Source of the DNA: Paraphysomonas bandaiensis
Lineage: Eukaryota; Chrysophyceae
Length of the DNA stretch: 64,000 nucleotides
Direction: 5' to 3'
Assembly: GCA_965644295.1 (NCBI GenBank)
Contig: CBFFRP010000362.1
Coordinates: 248,001 to 312,000 of the forward strand
Shown: piece by piece, positions 48,511 to 61,900 of the stretch
Layout of the letters: each line of letters opens with the position of its first letter
Numbering within the stretch: the first letter of the stretch is position 1
Position numbers and translations under genes: made by a program
The notes under the pieces: model-generated
Database searches by the model: none
What the model was told of the DNA's origin: nothing
The model's input: the letters and a program-made list of their open reading frames with translations, nothing else

Positions 48511-50054
48511 TCACTGCATAGAAGCAGCAGCTCCAGTTACACTGCGTATGTATTTCTCTTCGTCAGAGTATTTGGCTGTCCCATTTGCATGAAGAATATC
48601 TAAATCGAATACAATAACTTAGACATACTTCTGGTAGAGGGAAATTCATATCATTACAGGAAAAGAGAAGTAACATGATAATCCATTAAACAGTGCTCAA
48701 ATAACTTAAAAAGCCGTACCATGAAACCAAGGATTTGGGTCATCAACGCCTTCATAAGGATTCGGGTCATTGAGGCTACTCCTGCATTAGCACACACGTA
48801 GGGTATGGTAAGAAAACATGCATACTTAGTAGCAAACTAGCCACTCCATGAGACATACTACTGCATTTAATCCAATTCATCAGGCTAAGTGTAGTGTAAT
48901 TAATCAAATCTCTGACCCATTAACATACCATGGATATATTGTTTGAGTGAGGCCAGATACCAGTCCCCAGTTAAATGCATCAACACCAGAGTCTTTCATG
49001 ACTCCCATATGAGGATCAAAATAACTTCCAGCTTCGCGGGCCATATATTCACTACATACAACTGGCTTTCCTATTTAAGCCCATATTGTAAGCTCATACA
49101 GTCATCAAAACCATTCAATATACATACGCACCATATGTTTTCAGAGCGTCAATCAGTGATTTCAACTCGTCAACTCCAGAATAAGAGTGAAAACTGACAA
49201 CATCAGATCGTTTTACTTGCACTTCCTGGAGAACATTCAGCGAAGGTTTGTCCCAAGGCATATCAGTCCAGAGTGGGGTTGTGAGCGGCTGAATGGGAGA
49301 GGCTTTCCGGGCCCAGTCAAACACAAGAGATAGTAAAGGAGCGATTTGTTCAGGAGTGTATCCAGAGTTGTCTGGTTCGTTCCACAAGTCCCTATAACAT
49401 GCAAACATATGAAAAGCAGCGAAAAGGTGTATTGCATTCCAGTGGTGCTATAAAACAGACAGATAACGTTCACCAAGCAACAGTCTATATACAGTTTAGC
49501 AGTTGTGAGATAAGTACAGACCATGCAATAATTCTAGAGTCGTTGTTGAAGTGTCTTATCACACCGGTAACGTAATCTTCGAGGCCCATAAACTTTTCAG
49601 GATCGCTGACGATATCCACACCTGGTGCCTGAACCCAGACAGAGTTATGAACGTAAGGGATGGGGTCTGGCTGGGGACCCAGTGCTGGGTAAGCATTCCA
49701 ACAAGAATCCAGAAGAACGAACATAACTCCGATGTTATGACTTGAAGCAGTTTGAAGGAATGACTCCAGAGTAGACACAAACACATCCTTATCTTCCCAC
49801 AGAAGATTGTGGAGAAATACTCTCACAGCATTAAACCCGAGAGACTCTGCATATCCCAACTCCCTATCGATTGTAATGTGATCGTAAGTATCGTTTTGAA
49901 ACATATGAAGTTCGTTCTGAGCTGTGCTAGGAATGAAATTACACCCTACAAGCCAGCTCTCACTCCTCCACTCTCCATTTGATGTGTCTTTTACCCATGA
50001 GGCCACTGATAACAGAGGAATCAGAAGGAATACGAGAGATGTTCGGCACAACAT
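48511..50054 (-). CDS. Secreted GH5-like glycoside hydrolase
   Basis: Five exons: 50054-49522, 49391-49132, 49070-48929, 48781-48720, 48599-48511, closing to 361 residues. MLCRTSLVFLLIPLLSVAS is a signal peptide. The (beta/alpha)8 signs are FNAVRVFLHNLLWE on strand 2, AWDLWNEPDN with the acid/base Glu183, and VVCSEYMA with the probable nucleophile Glu272, followed by the WG of strand 8 (AFNWGLVSG). The clan GH-A pattern fits GH5 (cellulase/mannanase type) best. It should hydrolyse beta-linked wall polysaccharides outside the cell. Exact substrate is not evident. Confidence 0.82.
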
Positions 50055-50527
50055 GAGATATTATGAAGATAATGGTGCTGCTCTCATGTGATGACTTACA
50101 TGATAGTCTCTACATTGATCCTGCTGCTGCTGCTGTATGCCTATATACGTACAGCCGTATACGACTACTGTATCCGGGAGTGAGATCCGGTTAAAAGAAT
50201 ATCATATTCCAAATTCTTTCCCTCAAACTACACCACTGTATAACTGTATTTCATGGATATAAGATCTCTAGAAAATTATTTCCTACAGAGTATACGGTAG
50301 AGTATTCCTTGTCATCCAGCAGTGTGTTATATATGGGAGGTGAGCTCACGTCAATGTGCACTGGAGTTCTGTTCTGTTCTCTAGCGTCTCTCATGCCTTC
50401 TTTTCATGTCAGTTCAATGCTCTAAATATGATCGAGTAGCGTAACTTTAAGTGACCTACAATATTATCAATTGACCCGTTGTGACCCTGATATCTATAGT
50501 CATATCTATTCATCTGTGGTGTGGTAT
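50055..50527. promoter_or_regulatory. Divergent intergenic region
   Basis: Lies between divergent start codons of the glycoside hydrolase and the ureohydrolase. GCTGCTGTA at 50129-50137 resembles the recurrent palindrome half-site. No gene recognised. Confidence 0.35.
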
Positions 50528-51794
50528 ATGTTAAGAACAGCAACACAGTCTCTGCAGCGCTATTGCTACAACAAATTATCAATTCAGCGACTATCGAGCT
50601 CGAACATTTTCCATAATAGCACAAGATCGCATCCAGATGGTGCGAAGATGAGATTTCAGCCTATAACAGGAACAGAGATGCCACGTTTCGCTGGGATAGG
50701 TGGGTTTCTCTCTGTAGCAGTGTGCGAATAACAGTTTATTGTAGCTACATTAATGCGACTTCCGCATATTGATCCTGTTGATGTGAGTAAGCACGATGTT
50801 CACATCGGATTAGTTGGAGTTCCATGGGATGGTGGAACCACGAACAGGTCAGGAGCTCGGGCTGGCCCCAGAGCCGTAAGAGACGTTAGTACTGCCGTCC
50901 GCAACGTCAATCGCGCAACTGGAGTGAATCCTTTTGCTCTTTGTAACTGTGTCGATCTTGGAGATGCCCCAGTAAACCCATTGTGTCTTACTGACTCTAT
51001 GGAGAGTATTACTGGATTCTACAACACTCTCATACAAAATAATGTGTCCCCTTTGACTGTTGGTGGTGACCATCTCCTTTCTCTTCCTGTGCTTAGGGCA
51101 GTAGCCAAAGACGAACCAGTGGGATTGATTCATATTGACGCACATGCAGACACATGGGATTCTTATTTCGATGGGAGTCGGTATTCTCATGGGACTGTTT
51201 TCAGAAGAGCAATTGAAGAAGGCCTGGTAGATCCCCATAAAACTGTGCAGGTGGAGTTGTGTATCTGACGCATCTGCGGATTTTAACGGTTTAAATCACT
51301 TGAATATGCTTATCCATGTATCTAGACTTTATTTTCACATCAATACAGCTTCGCTTTTCTGACGAAAGTATATGGTTTAGGTAGGGTTGAGGGGTGCACT
51401 GTATGCCGATGCTTTAGACTCTTGGGGTGAAGAGCAGGGCATCCGTGTCATTGATATTGATGATTTTCACAACCTGGGGTTGACGAGAGTCTTATCAGAG
51501 ATTCACAGTACTGTGGGTAGCTCACCTACGTATGTTTCTTTTGATATCGATTCTATTGACCCAGCCTTCGCCCCTGGGACTGGGACACCTGAAATTGGAG
51601 GCCTGACTACAATCGAGGCTTTGCGACTGATTCGAGGGCTGCGAGGGATAAATATGGTGGGAGGCGATGTAGTAGAAGTGGCCCCTCAATATGATCCTAC
51701 CACGAATACTGCATTGGCAGCTGCCACTGTGATGTATGAACTGCTTTGCATTCTCTCGGAGAGTCTGCACAAGAGGAGACCAGGAGCGAACTAG
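50528..51794 (+). CDS. Agmatinase-type ureohydrolase, mitochondrial
   Basis: Three exons, 50528-50699, 50745-51250 and 51381-51794 (45- and 130-nt introns), 363 residues. The N-terminus MLRTATQSLQRYCYNK is basic, Ser/Arg-rich and lacks acids, as in a mitochondrial presequence. The join gives EMPRFAGIATLMRLP, the conserved agmatinase/guanidinobutyrase start. The two-Mn centre is complete: GGDH, DAHADTWD and SFDIDSIDPAFAPGTGTPE. The enzyme hydrolyses a guanidino compound to urea and an amine; agmatine to putrescine is likeliest. Guanidinobutyrase or a related activity cannot be excluded by sequence reading alone. Confidence 0.92.
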
Positions 51795-52855
51795 TGTTTA
51801 TAGATCCTCTACAGATAATTCGGTGTTTTATATTTTCTCTTCGCGTATATCATTGGTGGAATGATATTAAGGATTATAAATGCTTTGTGATTACGGAAGT
51901 TCGAAAGTGTAATGGTATTTCCTCTCGATCATTCTTTATCCTTAATTAAGACGATGTTTGTCTACTTGGTGTCAGATTAATGCTCTATTCAGTTAGTAAA
52001 TTGAGGAACGTATTTTAATGGCCATTTAATCTTTCTCGATTATTCACTCTTCTCACGCAACTGTAATACTAATATGAATGGCATGCTACATTTCGTGATA
52101 CTCAGAACATTTGCAAATAGAGGTGCTTATCTATAAGAAACGAAAACAAGTAATTCGTGTGCACTTCAGTTAGAATCGAAAAGCCGTTGTGGTACCATAC
52201 TTGCAGCCAACAACGTTGTGATAATCTTACAGCATATTGTTTGGGACTACATTATTTTCTGATCATCTAGAAACTAACAAATATGGAGTGATAGAGAATT
52301 TCTGTTTCTTCATTCTTACACTACCACGTATTTAAGAATTCTTTCTCTTTGTGTATACATTTATTTTCTTTCAATTGTTTTTGTATACATGCAGTATTAA
52401 TTCCGGAAAGAGTGAATATCTTAAGATAAGGAGTAATGGAATAATGTGGACCCTATAAGTGCGACATCGCTACGGTAGATGCATTGAACTAGTGGAAGAG
52501 ACTTGTGATCCCCATTCAACTTCATGTAGATCATGACAATGTGCATTTCCTTCAATATGCTTCTGGAGCATTACCATTACTGCAAGCGCTATAGTCCCAC
52601 TGCTCTGCAATCTCCTCAAGCAAGTAAGTTGCTTAAGTTTTATGTCCCTTTCGAGTAGGGTGAGACCACTATATACCAGTATACTGCTGTATACATACTG
52701 TGTGTGTATATACTCGCGTATTCCGGTACATGTTGGTATGTACGAGTGGTGTACAGAGGAAGCATCCATGAACATATACACATATATGCAGATACACAGA
52801 GAGCTAATCAAAGTAGAGAGCTACTATTCTCATTATTGGTTTAATAGAAGAAGAC
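51795..52855. other. Intergenic region
   Basis: Non-coding spacer; TACTGCTGTA at 52682-52691 lies ~165 bp before the oxygenase ATG. No gene recognised. Confidence 0.4.
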
Positions 52856-53716
52856 ATGCCCGTTAATGCTTCAGAGGATCTCTCTTGGCAGGGAAAATGT
52901 GAGTTACCACCGCATATGCTGCGAGAAGATGTACAAGTGATACCGCCCTCATTCACTGCTGAGTTTCGAACTGTGTTAAAGTCAATGTTTCGATGTGAAG
53001 ACCTTTCTAACCTTCATGAGTATGACCATGGACCAGTATCAGATATGCCACCCTGTATATATCACGCGAGAATTCAGGCGAAGATGGATCGAGGGGCTTC
53101 GAAGCACGGCAAAGAGATCATGAAATTGCAGGATCGGGCATGGAAAAATAACTCCGCATTCAAGGAGTTTCTATCCATATATAGGAGATTTGTGTTTGAG
53201 TTCGTGTTGCCTCAGTTTGGGGGCGATGATATATTATACCAAGCGGTACCTATTCTACGTGTGGTGTTTCCGGGATCAGTACCACCATGTAAGCTCCACA
53301 CAGATGCAGACTATTGGCATGACTCCAACGAATTGAATTTTTGGGTCCCTCTTGTTCCTGTTGCCGATGCTAATAGCTTGTGGGCAGAAAGTGAGCCTGG
53401 AAAAGGTACATTGAAATGAAATTCGAAGTTGCTAACGTGTAATTCTTTGCGTCCAGGTGATTTCCACTCTTTTGATATAGATGGCAGTAAAGGAGAGCTC
53501 ATGAGGTTTTATGGAAACCGGTGTCGACATTATACAACTGAAAACACTGCCAGTACATGTAGGGTTTCATTTGATTTTAGAGTAATTCCTTCGCGTCTGT
53601 TCAAACCCATGACTGCGGGCGATGTGGATGTGGTAAGAAGCAGGGCCTTGAGAGGGGCTAAACCACTACTGGAAGGTGGCTATTACCTTCGTATGTCTCC
53701 CACGCAGCATTTGTAA
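52856..53716 (+). CDS. 2-oxoglutarate/Fe(II)-dependent oxygenase, StrG-like
   Basis: Two exons, 52856-53405 and 53457-53716 (51-nt intron, phase 1), 269 residues. The facial triad is visible: HTD near residue 147 (CKLHTDADYWHD) and a distal His near 207 (GNRCRHYTTEN). CRVSFDFRVIP supplies the conserved Arg that binds 2-oxoglutarate. NFWVPLVPV and the LWAESEPG turn place it close to streptomycin-biosynthesis StrG-like and other small-molecule hydroxylases. No signal peptide; likely cytosolic. Substrate unknown. Confidence 0.83.
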
Positions 53717-54167
53717 TTTTTCATCCCTGGACACTGCAGAAAAGTGTTTGCCACCGTGTGATATATAGAGCGTGCACATAGGAACAATGTACCTCTAGTG
53801 GTCTGTCTCTTATGTTAATGTGAATATGAATAAAAGAATGTAACTTATGTGGACACCTAGTATAGTGTGCTAAGACATATATATACTTGTTATACAGTGT
53901 TTCTATTGGTCAATGTAACTTGCTCTTCGTTGATTGCAGTGGTTGTAGATAACAATCTATGCTCCACACTTTCTGTACTTATGTATTAATTGATGATAAA
54001 ATCATAGTTATCAGAGTTATGATGCTAACATATGTATATAGCTGCAAGTATCCAAGTAGTCCAGTTGAAAAAATCGTACTCTCTGATATTAATAATATTA
54101 AGTCGATTATTATTACAATTCAATATTAGAAGAGACAAATTGAGCCTCTAAAACGCAAATTATCGAT
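53717..54167. other. Intergenic region between convergent genes
   Basis: AT-rich 3' flanks; no exon or repeat recognised. Confidence 0.45.
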
Positions 54168-55388
54168 TTATTTCCTATCGCTCACATCTTCAAGTAGATG
54201 AAAAATAAGGTTTTGTATTTCATCGTCGGTACAATTTGCTGGTGACGAGATGAAGTGCTTGATTGTATGAAGTGACGAAGGAGTATCCATATTGAATCCC
54301 ATCTCAGTCAAACGTACAATGACTCTGTCCCAATCCTTTTTTTCATCTAGTTTATCTTCCATCATATTCGTTACTGAATGAGGGGGTAGTGAAGATGTCG
54401 ACAACTGACCAGTAGATGCATCCAGTACAAGAGGGGAGAATTGCTCAAAGGTGTCAGAGTATGCGTTACTTGAAGTTGAATCAACAGACTTCAGGGAAGG
54501 GGATCTAGAAACCACATTTTCCAGAAATTTAGAACATTCAATATTCACTTTGCCACTAAGAATAGAACTATAAGAACTGCTGCAGGATACTAAGCGGTAG
54601 TCGAATGTTAGCGACTCAGGAAGACGTGGCACACTTACATCCACTGCGATTAAAGTGCTCTCCCCTGGTGGGACTAATGGAACATAGCTATTAACAGAAA
54701 GTGGTATACACACAAGGCGACTGCTAGCTGGCCATGTAACTGAGCCTGTGTTTTTTATATTCCATATAATCATTACCCTGTCGGAGGGGTGAGTCGAATC
54801 TGAATGTGGCAAGACGCGTATAGACAGGCACTGACCACAATAGTCCACAGTCGATTCTAATCGGGCAGTTCTGGACTTGACGTGTTCTGCTAGCTCACTT
54901 TTAAACGACGGAGCTGGAATCGTGGGGGGAACTGTCTTTTTAAGGTGCTTTCCTTTTCTGATTTCGGACATAAGAAGTGTTGCATACTCGTCTCTTGTAT
55001 GAGAATGAACTTTGGGATGACGAATTGTGTTTGCACAGCGTATTGCAGACAAGAGATCATCTCGACACAATTGATCCGCTTCAATGACATATTTGGATCT
55101 GTCAACATTGTCGCTGAATAATCTACACACAATTCGAAGTGTCAAGTATGCACTACCAGTCGTTTGAGTTATTCGTAAAGCTTCTTGTGCCTCGAAATTA
55201 GTCGACATGTGTATATCATCACCCTCATCATCACTCCATATGAAATCTACAGGACATGACGGCAAATTCGGGTATATACAACGTGCTGTTGATAGTATAT
55301 CGTCGTATCCAGTGTACAGCGATATAGCTTTACGTACACGTCTATTTACTCCGTCATATGAATACTTAACAGTGGTAAGTGTGGCCAT
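54168..55388 (-). CDS. NBR1-like selective autophagy receptor (PB1, FW, UBA)
   Basis: Single exon, 406 residues. Residues ~4-90 fit a PB1 domain: a basic-cluster strand (VKYSYDGVNRRVRK) and an acidic OPCA-like patch (FIWSDDEGDDIHM). Residues ~175-285 form the four-Trp-type FW/NBR1 domain, with VMIIWNIKNTGSVTWPASSRLV and VPPGESTLIAVDV. A C-terminal UBA follows (VIVRLTEMGFN...). This is the NBR1/Joka2 order, but the ZZ zinc finger normally between PB1 and FW is missing. Candidate LC3/Atg8 contacts are FEQFSPLVL or nearby acidic-aromatic stretches; not certain. Expected role: binding ubiquitinated cargo and polymerising for autophagy. Confidence 0.82.
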   Translation of the reverse strand: MATLTTVKYSYDGVNRRVRKAISLYTGYDDILSTARCIYPNLPSCPVDFIWSDDEGDDIHMSTNFEAQEALRITQTTGSAYLTLRIVCRLFSDNVDRSKYVIEADQLCRDDLLSAIRCANTIRHPKVHSHTRDEYATLLMSEIRKGKHLKKTVPPTIPAPSFKSELAEHVKSRTARLESTVDYCGQCLSIRVLPHSDSTHPSDRVMIIWNIKNTGSVTWPASSRLVCIPLSVNSYVPLVPPGESTLIAVDVSVPRLPESLTFDYRLVSCSSSYSSILSGKVNIECSKFLENVVSRSPSLKSVDSTSSNAYSDTFEQFSPLVLDASTGQLSTSSLPPHSVTNMMEDKLDEKKDWDRVIVRLTEMGFNMDTPSSLHTIKHFISSPANCTDDEIQNLIFHLLEDVSDRK

Positions 55389-55900
55389 ATTTAGTTAATA
55401 ATGATAAGTATCTGAGTCGTATGACTCATACGGCTGATAGTGGAGTCAAAGCACAGTACGTGCGTGCATTTCCTGTCCATTATCAGGTACAGCACAGCAG
55501 AAATGACTGGAATATTCCAGTACACTGCTGTACAGCAGTATATGGTATGGTATTATACGAGTACACTAGGAATACAGCACAAAAGTGGAAGTTAGTGGAA
55601 CTACCAATCAAACAGCTCCATCCCTTAATAACCGTTTTAAATTGGTTGGTTTGGTTTTGAAGGCAAATACATATGATACAGTGTTGTTTGTATATAAACA
55701 AGAGCATACATACATAGGTACATAGGTACACAGGTACACAGGTACATATATCACAGTGTAACATAGCTATCAGATACGCTGTTGTTTCATTAACTGGCTT
55801 ATCAGCATTATCTGTGTATTTGAATAGTATCCAACATGATGGTATATCCTGATAACGTTCATGATGCTTTGCGGTAACAGTGAGTCGGCATATAAGTACG
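55389..55900. promoter_or_regulatory. Divergent intergenic region with 14-bp palindrome
   Basis: About 510 bp between divergent start codons of the NBR1-like and LRR genes. CTGCTGTACAGCAG at 55525-55538 is a perfect palindrome containing the recurrent core, placed ~150 bp from one ATG and ~360 bp from the other. A degenerate CATA/GGTACA microsatellite lies near 55700-55750. Confidence 0.4.
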
Positions 55901-58900
55901 ATGGATTCTATACGCAGCCCTCGCAAGAGAGATTTTTGTGAGGATTATAACCGTGTGTCTCAGAATCTTCTGGGCAGATTAAAGACTCTAGAACCACGCC
56001 CACCGCTGAGAACATATAGCTCATATGATATTCCAGCTACTGAAGCTGTGGCTATGGACAGAATAACTAATGAGAAGGAAGATATCGAGTCGTACTCTAT
56101 TCCATGGATGAATGCCAAAGAAAAAGAAGGGCACGAACCTCCAACTATACCTATTAACTATCTACGAGCCTCCGTACGTGTAAATCCTGATTGTAACGAC
56201 CGATATATGCATCGCACTCTGAATTCTCCTTCAATTTGTTCTGAGGGTACAGACTTAGAGGAGGATGGACTTAGAGAGGGAATTTCTGTTCACGATATTG
56301 AGCAAAAGAGGGTAGAAGATCTCCCTGAGACTGCTAGACTTCTTTCCAAGGCTAGTCATTTCAATGGAGGAATTGATCTCTCCCATCTTAAACTGGGGGA
56401 CAGAAGGGTTGCAGTAGTTACTTTCGGCATGATTAATATGTCTGATAATCAGCGCATTCTAAGCCTCAATTTGCGGTAGGGCTTTTATTTATTTTATTTA
56501 GTATATCCTGTGTGATGTATAAATTATTAGAGTGTTTTTTTCTTGGTTGTAAACAATTTTCAGGTTGACTGATTTCTATGTTTTAGGGATAACAGGATTA
56601 CCGATAGAGGAATGGTAACTATTGTTCAAAACCTATCTCGATCTCTTATAAATATTTCCGAGCTGGATCTATCATATAATAAGGTAAGCACATGCAATAT
56701 CATCGAGTGTTTCTGCACTTTATAATTAGCAATGCATTTTCTAGCTGGGTCTCAGTGGGGCAGAGTCCCTAGGTCGCTATCTACAAACACTCCCTGTTCT
56801 CTGCCGCTTGGATGTGTCGCAAATGGGAATGGGAGACTCAGTGGCCACCCGTTTTTTCTCAACGCTTGCAGGTGTGAGTCATAAAGGAGCGTCTAGTATA
56901 CCAGGAAACATCAGCTCCAGTGTGACCAGCGAAGTGGACTTCCGAAGGCAGCCTTTACGCACACTTCGAGTGGCTAGTAATAAGATTACAGCTGTTGGTG
57001 CAGCGGCTTTGTCGGAATATCTCAGTGGTTTTGGGCGTGGATTAGCCGAGGTGTGAAAAGGGCTTACTTGACACATCTCTGTGCTCATATAGTGCTTTGA
57101 GTATACCCTTGCTTATCTTGTATAATATGTGGAGACGATATATTCATAACGCATACGTTTATGTATGGGACAGCTTGATGTATCATGGAACGAGCTTCGT
57201 ACTGAGGGTCTGATGCATCTACACCGAGCAATTTCGAAGCATTCGAGTCTCACCTCACTGGATGTGTCTTGGAACTCTCTAAGTCATCACGATGCAGCAC
57301 TGGGATTGCGCGCTACTAAGCAAGTCAAACCTTCGATTACTCGACTACCATCGTTTAAAGAGAAAACAGCAAAAAAGTATGTACGATGCACTGAATGATG
57401 CTTGGCATGCAGTACGTTGTGATATGTTGTGGCTCATATGATTTGTGGCATTTCTATAGTGTAGAATATCAATCCGCTTTTCTATTGGCAAGCCTTCTAG
57501 AGACGAACAGTTCATTGCTTCATCTTAACATAGAACAAAATATGTTTTGTCAGGAAGAATGTACCATTATAGGTTAGTTGTTCAGTGAACGTATTATACC
57601 TGCAGCATTAAATCATATATATTGCACTTGCAGGTCAAGCGTTGAAAGAGAATCATACCCTTCTGGGGCTGCATATAAAAGGTAGCTTTGCCTAGTTTTG
57701 CTTTTGGGATGATGCGCAATTTGTAGGTAACTCTGGGAGAGTTGATAACTATGGATTTCTTATGGCAGATTCAACCGAGTGGCCATTGGAGGCTGCACAT
57801 TCAAGTAGTCAGATAGTTAAAGATGTAGTGGTAAGTATGTGTTAATTTTCTTGTAAATAATGGCTAGACATAAAAATCTTATGTTGGTCTTGAATGTGAT
57901 ATATCATTTCCGTTGGAAGTATTGGAGTTGTACCAAAGTTATGATGTTCATAACGTTTAATATATACAGCCTCCATCGAATAGGAGAAACTCTGCCTCAT
58001 CGCTGCAGTGTTCGAATCGAACGAGTGACAGAAGTAGAGATATATGTTGGGTTTGTGACAAGTGGGTTGAGGTCGAATTCGTGTATCAACTAAGCGACGA
58101 TGATATGGTCAAGTTAAATGCTGTAATTAAAGAGGGCGAGGAGTATGCTAAGAGTCTTGGATCCTCCGTCGCTATTCAAAAGCAGAAAGTATCTGAGAAA
58201 TTGTACGAGCTTTGTCATGCTATAATATTTTCTTATAACGACCGTGGTGTGTGTTATGGACAGTCCTGTACACATATTTACCAGTTTTGATGGATGGGAA
58301 CCAGAGCGAATGCTCCTTTATAATCTAAACAACGAGAAGACTAAGGCTGGGTATGATGCTGATGATGTATATAGGACCTTAGAGTATAGGAAAGCCAATA
58401 TGGTAGGCTTGCTACTGCAGTATATTGTCGTATGTAAATCTTGTGTTACATATTTTGCGCTTAAAGGAGTCCTCAGTGGCTACGACAGTGACGCCCTTTC
58501 GACCATCAGTGCCTGCTCCATCTGGCCATCATGCTATAAATCGAACTATATCAGACACCATTCCACACTCTCGTCAAACTGTACACCTGTCTCCTAAGAG
58601 CACCAGGAAGTTATCACTGCCAGCTGCACCATCAGACAGAAGAAGAAACAACAACGCTGCTATTATTCGTCGAAGGAGATCCGGTTTTATTGAAAACGAA
58701 GTCGCTCATTCTTACCCTGTGATAGAAAAGACTCGACCCATTGCCATTGAGAAGACACTATCGTTCGCTTATGATAGTGAGAGTGATGATGAGCTGGGAG
58801 TGGCCAATAGCCATGAAGTAACACGCTCAGTATTGCTCTCGTATGAATCTGGTAATATATCAGAAGCGCTTGAGGAAAGCGCCTCGGGTACGTTTGCTCT

Positions 58901-61900
58901 TTGTAATTCGTCAAGATTATGTTAGTATTGTAATAGATGATGAAACCGACAAATCTCGAAGACTTACGTCAGATATGATGGCGCGCCTTTCAGGTGTAAG
59001 GGGCATGAAATCTGTTAGTTTGCTAAACGCGAATAGACGCTACGACCTGGGGCCCACATCGCAGCGAGATGCTAGAGATGGGATGCATGAGAAAGGTTCT
59101 ATAGATGCGGAGTCTGGAAGGCCTGTATATCGTTTACGACGAATGGTTCCTCCAGGGAGGTATGTAATTAGACATACTTTATATGATAGTGTCTATCCGC
59201 TGTAGTGTGATTGGATACATTTGAATATTATTATTGTTTGCGCAATGAATACGACATAATACTTATATTATGTAGACATACATACGTGTTTTCTGTGGGT
59301 ACCGCTCCCGCGCCTCAGGGCAATGAGGATGATGAGGAAGACGAGTTCTTTCGTTACGACCACAACCAACCTCACAATGACACCAACACTGCCCTCTCAT
59401 TAGCGGTACGTGGTAATTTGCCAGGACCATTCATTTAAGGTGTGTATGACTATTATTTGTATGAGCAGGACGTAGAGGCTGCTCGTATTAAAGGTGTAGT
59501 GCTTCCAGATTGCGTAAATGTGCTTGTACTATTTCCGGTACAATTTATGAACTTTTATTGTGAATTCCTTTTAATTTGATTCAATTCATGCAGCGGGACT
59601 CGGTAATAGGTAATAGCAGAAGTTCTGTTCCTGCTGCTCTTTCCTTGGCAGAAAAACTTCACTCTAGCAAGGTATATTGAGATTGAGTAGTTTGTGTGAA
59701 TGTTAATATTGTCCCTTTTTTCTCTTTAAGAGTGCGAAGCCTAGAGTGTGTCATAAAGCTGTCTTGAGACAGCATCAGATGCCGTGGGATAAGAGAGATG
59801 GCATCATGTACAGCCAGTATCTTTTTCATGCGGAACAGTACATGAAGAAATGCTTTTTGAGTGATTGGCGCTACTCAAAGGTATCTCCTGATTAATCCAA
59901 GGATTAGAATAATTTCTTTTGTTTTATATGCGTAGTCATGCAAAGTATTTGCCAAGGATATAGACGAAGAAAACTCTATTAAACGTGCGTTGTGGATGAA
60001 TTATGGGTTGCTGCTGGTATGATTTATGATTGGCTCATTACGTTGCTTGCATGACAAATATTTGCCAACTTTCACGATTAGGAGGTGTACTTGTGCTACA
60101 GTGCCCTGTACTCCATGGACCCATCTATGGGGCTACAAGGTTGCGCGTACAACGCTTTCATAGACGATTGCTTTATACTTCACCCTGCCGGACAGGAGAT
60201 GTCTCGTCCTGATAGCAGAAGAAGGGTTAGCGATATTATCAGCGGGAGTACACAGAGAGTAACAGTGCAGAACTCTCAAAGGACTGTTAGCTTAAAGACT
60301 CCAGAATCCAATGCAAGTAGGATTCAAGTACAGACGGGTTTCGAGAGAGTAGTTTCACATAATCCACGGTGTGTAATGTATAGCACAGTCAACTATTAGG
60401 AGTGTTTGCCATTGAGTAGTAGTATTGGATAGTACGAATGGAGCATTTTACCTTTCATACTGAATTGTAGTCATATACTTCTTACAGTGGTACTCACGTT
60501 GTAACCTCTCCCCGGGCATCTGTACTTCTCAAGCAGATTGCCAATGCAGTGACGTTTGTGCAAGTTAAGAGACGGAATTCTATACAACAGAAAAACTGTA
60601 AAGCGACTACTATGGATGCAATGGACACTGTTACAGAAGATTCATGTATTGATGATTTGGTGGATGGGGCAGAGGAATTGAATGAGATTCATCACTTTGA
60701 TGAAGATTTACCAAGCGGTATTGATTCATCGCGACTTGTTAGCGATCTTGTAAACCCTGCTGAACATTCAGCTACAGACCTTGATGCTAACGAAGGAAGA
60801 AGCGATGGGAATATGGCATATAAGGGGAGTTCTGCCGCCAGTGCCCTATCTTCTTTTCAGCCTTCTGCGCAATTTTCATCGTCGATTAATAATGGTAATG
60901 GCACATGTTCACGGGCAGAAGTTGATATGGTATTCATATCGAATTGTGCAACTGGTAGGTTATTGGTTGTTTTTGTCTATTGAACTGATGTTTGTCATCA
61001 GGCCCGCGTGTGGAGTGGAACAACAAACGTTATTTAACACGGTTTCAGTTTATAGATGCAATAGTCAGCCTGGCATGGTATGTACCATATAACTTTTATG
61101 TCGTGTTTCGAATACTGTAATTGGCATGGATATATTTTACAAAGTTTGGATTGGAGTACCATATTTCCGGTAGCGACTACTTCATTCATGATATGCTGTG
61201 CATGCAGTTTAAAATTTATCCAATCTGGCATCTGTGGTGGCGTTCCCGAGGCCATATTTCGTTTGTGTACGGATAACATAGAGGTTTATGCCGAAAGCGT
61301 TGGTAATGAGCTGTTCGTGAAGTACGTTACTCAAGATATGTCTTGACTCACTGACATTTTTATGTGGATTCAGTGGAATTCTTTCCTGCAAGAGTGTACA
61401 TCGGATTGTGAAGCAATACTTCCGAGATTTAGAGAGGGTAGGGTGAGATGTCAGTCACACCTGTATATGTGATGGGTTCTGTTGAAATAGATATTCCGAT
61501 GCTACACACACGGAGAAGCTGTTCCTCTGAATACTTCACAGAGGACAATGTCAGTGAATAAATGGTTCCTGCTAGTCAGAGATAATAACATAGAAATAAG
61601 TAAATATCTCGAAGTTGTATATTTGCACTTATATTTGACACCTTTTGCAGATGAGAGGGATGGAAAACTCTGTTTCTATATGGCTAATGTTCAAGATAGT
61701 ATCGATATCCTTCACCCAAAGAGTGATACGAAACATGTACGGTAACTATCTAAGATACAAAGTCGACTCATGGACCAAGCCGGGTTAAACCGGTAATGAG
61801 GTTTTGGTCCTTGAGTCGACATCATTGAGATATTTGTGTATTATTGTACTTATGTTAATTATGTTGTTAGTTATCATTCATGGAATTTGTCGAGAGTATG

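Noticed and set aside
61500-61790. Alternative frame after 61651 ending in KVDSWTKPG
   Set aside because: The other frame splices into LSFMEFVESMVRIA with correct phase and matches the repeating helix pattern.
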